Shown: piece by piece, positions 61,037 through 64,000 of the stretch
Numbering within the stretch: position 1 is the stretch's first letter
Layout of the letters: each line of letters opens with the position of its first letter
NCBI GenBank assembly: GCA_934747265.1
Contig: CAKVGI010000002.1
Location: forward strand, 42,994 to 106,993
Direction: 5' to 3'
DNA from: an uncultured Rickettsiales bacterium
Lineage (GTDB): Bacteria > Pseudomonadota > Alphaproteobacteria > Rickettsiales > UBA1997
DNA length: 64,000 nucleotides
The notes under the pieces: model-generated
What the model was told of the DNA's origin: nothing
The model's database searches: none
Seen by the model: the letters and a program-made list of their open reading frames with translations, nothing else
Position numbers and translations under genes: made by a program

Positions 61037-63583
61037 TTATCTTCCTTTATTTTTCTTTTTTTGCTGTGTTATAGAAGGAATAATTGAGCCGTTATCAATT
61101 TCTTCTCCTCCTTTATTAACATCAGAAAATGCTGATAATAAGTTTAATGATCCAGATCTTGTTTTCCCTATGGTGCTTTCGCTATTTTTTAACATTCCCA
61201 CTCCATCTTTCCCCATCCTTTTTATATTTTCTTGTATTTCTTGTATTTTTTCTACCAATTGTTCACCAGATATATTTGTTATATTTCCACTTGCCAATAT
61301 TCTTCCACTAAACCCACTTTTTTCATCTTTTGTTTTTTCACTAATAAAAATTGTTTTTTCACCTTCGGTTGCTAGTGTTAAACCGCTTTCTGGAAAAGCT
61401 GTTTCACTATACATTCTATCACCTTTAATATCTCTTTGATTCATACGTCTTAATTCTTTGCCATCTTCTTTTATTCTAAGAATATATTCTTTCCCATCAA
61501 GCTCAATACAAAATTCTGATTTAAGAAGACCTTGCGGTACAATTTTTAATCTTTTTAGTTTTTCTTTTTTCTCCTCTTCCTCTTGTTTTCTTCTTGCTTC
61601 TTCCTCTTTTTTTCTTTGTTCTTCTTGCCTTTTTTTATTTTCTGCATCTTCTCGCAAATAGGAATTGTTAACCATATTAAAAAACATATCTTTTCTCTTT
61701 TTTCCTTCTGAATCTTCCTGCATGAGCTGTTGGATCGTTGGTACTTGTTCTTCTTCTTGTCTCTTTTTCTTTTCTATATTTTCCCCTATTAGTGTGTTTT
61801 CAGTTAATTGAACCTCTTCATTTTCAAATTGAACTGTTTCTTCTTTTTCTTTTTGCCTTTCTTTCTGTGCTTTTATTGCTCTAATAGTCTTCCTCCATCC
61901 AAAAATGTGGTTGTATCTTAATTCTATATTACCCTTACTGTTCTCGATTTTGTTAGCATCTTCATATGAAAGATGTTCTGGAATATTTCCGTCTGGAAAA
62001 GTCCTTGAAATAATGTCAGATGGAATTAAATAGAGTGTGGTATCACGAGGCGTTTCAAATATTCCTGCTTCTAATTCTTTATCATGAAAATAAAAATCTT
62101 TCCTTCTTCTATCAAAAACATAATACTCATCGGTACCATCGGTAAATTTTAGCCTATATCCATTTGTACCATTTTCATCAAGTTTTACAACATTTGGATC
62201 AGTAAAAAATCTAATTGGTTTTATTGTTGTTTTTTCTTTTAGCTCTTTTTTCTTGTCATCTATCGTCTCAATGCATTTTTTTGATTCAAATGTAGTAAAC
62301 ACATAATTTTGTCCTTTTTTGTCGGATTCAAATTTTATAATATTATCACTTTTATTGATTTTGCCAATATCTTCACGTGAAAGATGTTCTGGAATATCTC
62401 CGTCTGGAAAAGTCCTTGAAATAACATCAGATGGAACTAAATAGCAAAAAGTATTGGTATCTACAACCGCAAGTTCTTCTGCTTCTTCTTTTATTATTCC
62501 ACCTCTCTGATAATCGAAGTCTCCACATTCTGTTAGAACATAATATTCATCAGTACCATCGGTAAATTTTAGCCTATATCTATCGATAATATTAGTAGAC
62601 TCAGTAAAAAATCCACTAGGTCTCACTTCTTCTTTTCTGCTTTTTATCTTGTCTCTTCTTTCTCTTTTCTTCTTTTCCTCCTCTCTCTTCTTCTCCTCTT
62701 CTTTTTGTTGTACTAGCTTTGATGCCTCTTCTGTAATTTCTTTTGCTTTCCCATTTTTCTTTTTTTCCTCTAATCCTTTTTCTATACTATCGAAATTTAC
62801 AATTCCATTTGTTGGCTCTAATTCTATGACGTTTTTACCTTTTATATTTTCCTTCCCTACACCCTTTTGAAACTCAGAAACTGGGACTAAATATAAAGGT
62901 TCATCATATGGGAACGAGTTTACTTTTACTTTACAGCCACTCTCAGCGAACAAACCCATTCGGAGACCATTTTTACTTAATACGAAATATTCAGTTTTAG
63001 ATTCACCTACAAGAGTTTTTAAGCACATTTTCTTTTCTTTATCGCTCGTATTTTCATCACTAAAAAAAACTGTTTCTAATTTTCCCTCTTTCCTTTTTCT
63101 CTCTTCTTCCTCTTTTCTCTTTCTTTCCTCTTCCTTTTTTCTCTTTCTTTCCTCTTCCTCTGCCTTTTTTCTTGCTTCTTCTTCTGCTTGCCTTTTTTTC
63201 ACAGCTTGTATTCCTTCTAGTAATTCACTTTTAGATATTATAGCAAGACCACCACTGGTGGAAAGCTGTGCACTAATACTTTGCGTTTCACTAATTTCTT
63301 TTTTTGTTTCAACATTTATTTCAACAATATACATTGTTTTCTTTGTTTTCTTGGTTTCTGTAGAAGATAAATCTTGTTCTTCAAGAAAAAATAAATCTTC
63401 AAAATTACCTTCTTCAAAGACTCCACGAACAGCAAAATGTTCTTGATTCATACGTATTAAATTTCCAGAATTATTTTTAGTTTTTAAAGCATATGCTCTA
63501 CCGTTATGCATAATATAAAAGTCGTTATCACCATCTTTTACAATTTCTAATTTATTCTCCGCTGAAGCTTCATTCTGTTCCAT
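61037..63583 (-). CDS. Large charged repeat protein, unknown function
   Basis: 848 residues from the ATG at 63583; I do not recognise the family. No signal peptide or membrane segment. At least four copies of a roughly 90-residue module alternate with K/E/R coiled coils (RKKAEEEERKRKKEEERKRK). Two modules are nearly identical: RLKFTDGTDEYYVL...YLVPSDVISRTFPDGDIPEHL and RLKFTDGTDEYYVF...YLIPSDIISRTFPDGNIPEHL. Others begin NDFYIMHNGRAYALK and TEYFVLSKNGLRMGL. It is cytosolic or secreted without a Sec signal, so a type IV effector is possible. ATGs further upstream (63613) overlap the -10 and are rejected. Confidence 0.75.
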   Translation of the reverse strand: MEQNEASAENKLEIVKDGDNDFYIMHNGRAYALKTKNNSGNLIRMNQEHFAVRGVFEEGNFEDLFFLEEQDLSSTETKKTKKTMYIVEINVETKKEISETQSISAQLSTSGGLAIISKSELLEGIQAVKKRQAEEEARKKAEEEERKRKKEEERKRKEEEERKRKEGKLETVFFSDENTSDKEKKMCLKTLVGESKTEYFVLSKNGLRMGLFAESGCKVKVNSFPYDEPLYLVPVSEFQKGVGKENIKGKNVIELEPTNGIVNFDSIEKGLEEKKKNGKAKEITEEASKLVQQKEEEKKREEEKKKRERRDKIKSRKEEVRPSGFFTESTNIIDRYRLKFTDGTDEYYVLTECGDFDYQRGGIIKEEAEELAVVDTNTFCYLVPSDVISRTFPDGDIPEHLSREDIGKINKSDNIIKFESDKKGQNYVFTTFESKKCIETIDDKKKELKEKTTIKPIRFFTDPNVVKLDENGTNGYRLKFTDGTDEYYVFDRRRKDFYFHDKELEAGIFETPRDTTLYLIPSDIISRTFPDGNIPEHLSYEDANKIENSKGNIELRYNHIFGWRKTIRAIKAQKERQKEKEETVQFENEEVQLTENTLIGENIEKKKRQEEEQVPTIQQLMQEDSEGKKRKDMFFNMVNNSYLREDAENKKRQEEQRKKEEEARRKQEEEEKKEKLKRLKIVPQGLLKSEFCIELDGKEYILRIKEDGKELRRMNQRDIKGDRMYSETAFPESGLTLATEGEKTIFISEKTKDEKSGFSGRILASGNITNISGEQLVEKIQEIQENIKRMGKDGVGMLKNSESTIGKTRSGSLNLLSAFSDVNKGGEEIDNGSIIPSITQQKKKNKGR

Positions 63584-63614
63584 TTTCTTATCATTATTTT
63601 TTTGACATGACATA

Positions 63615-63643
63615 ATTGTATTGCAAAAATGGGTTAAAGTCAA
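63615..63643 (-). promoter_or_regulatory. Promoter of the charged repeat protein gene, with TACAATTATGTCA
   Basis: Minus strand TTGACT (63643-63638), 17 bp, TACAAT (63620-63615), followed by TATGTCA. It is the best match to consensus of the four promoters with this element. Confidence 0.65.
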
Positions 63644-64000
63644 TAGAAAATTGCTAAATATGAGAAAAAAAGTTAGATTTTAATAAATTTCTGAATTTTA
63701 AAGCTTTGTATTTTTCTTTTTTTTATCTTTCAATAAACTTCATTGCTACTAAAAATACTTTTTTGTTTTTTACAGTATAAGAGTCTCTTAATTTTTATTA
63801 TATTTTTTTAATCTTTAATTTAAATTTAATTATTATTATAATTTTTAATTATTTATTTATTTTATAATAAAATAAATGAACGCTATCAACCCCCCTGCTG
63901 ACTGCATCAGCTCCCCCCTTACAAAGCACACTGTTCACTTATTATTGCCTACATACTCCTTATTTTTAAAGAAACCACCATTATATGTTTTATAATGAAA
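63644..64000. other. Right-end noncoding region with C-rich hairpin
   Basis: AT-rich to 63875. At 63890-63918 a hairpin GCTGA-CTGCA-TCAGC is flanked by CCCCCC on both sides, by far the most C-rich spot in the window. A 39-codon frame (ATG 63876 to TAA 63995, starting MNAINPPADCISSPLTK) covers it, with codons unlike the rest of the genome. Nothing else is seen. Confidence 0.35.

Noticed and set aside
63584..63643. N-terminal extension of the charged repeat protein to 63613 or 63643
   Set aside because: Those starts fall inside the -10 or -35 of the predicted promoter.
1..64000. Transposase, integrase or CRISPR array
   Set aside because: None found on either strand; the only repeats are those listed.

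Overview
The window is a stretch of a very AT-rich alphaproteobacterial chromosome, by eye well under one third G+C. It is most like the reduced, host-associated Rickettsiales/Holosporales-type or gut alphaproteobacterial lineages. The evidence is a Rickettsiales-style type IV secretion run (virB3-virB4-two very large virB6 genes), a single FdxA-type ferredoxin, KDO/LPS and peptidoglycan genes, an orphan phage-type terminase and long decayed noncoding stretches. No species name can be given from sequence alone.

Layout. 1-4 kb: rmuC (cut by the window edge), then a HAD phosphatase, a glycosyltransferase and kdsB on the + strand. 4-15 kb: a minus-strand operon virB3-virB4-virB6-virB6-rsmA. 15-18.4 kb: ddl, an alpha/beta hydrolase and a membrane-anchored MurF-like ligase, overlapping end to end. 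18.4-31.7 kb: nnrDE, rpmG, a lipoprotein with recJ, an LpxR-like/DUF3943 outer-membrane pair, kdsA, gpmI, a lipocalin, a P-type cation ATPase under a yybP-ykoY (Mn2+) riboswitch, lolD and fdxA. 32-43 kb: groES and groEL split by a four-helix-bundle gene inside perfect inverted repeats, a UDP-glucose dehydrogenase-like gene, ruvX, dapB, rseP, a nitronate-monooxygenase-like gene, truA, an amidohydrolase and tRNA-Cys. 43-52 kb: a membrane HExxH protein, polA, tRNA-Ser, an M23 peptidase, about 2.2 kb of noncoding repeat-rich DNA, then rplT-rpmI. 52-58 kb: four prepilin-like genes with tRNA-Gln, an ExoD-family gene and an XRE regulator. 58-64 kb: an orphan terminase, prfB with its programmed frameshift, and a long charged repeat protein.

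How the genes work together. Most named genes are envelope or housekeeping functions: KDO synthesis and activation (kdsA, kdsB), D-Ala-D-Ala and MurF-like peptidoglycan steps, DAP synthesis (dapB), lipoprotein export (lolD), envelope stress proteolysis (rseP) and outer-membrane remodelling (LpxR-like). The secretion system and prepilins are the accessory surface machinery. Promoters are often recognisable as TTGACT/TTGACA, 16-17 bp, TATAAT-like.

The least explained signals are noncoding or very small: (i) two paralogous structured RNAs, at about 40951-41058 and 49796-49906 on the minus strand, with covarying stems, their own promoters and terminators and an invariant GCCUCC; (ii) a 125-bp repeat (49549-49675 and 55569-55696) that keeps a 27/28-codon reading frame despite indels and folds into hairpins; (iii) a 13-bp promoter element TAYAATTATGTCA at four loci, two of them prepilin genes; and (iv) the inverted-repeat cassette inside groESL.
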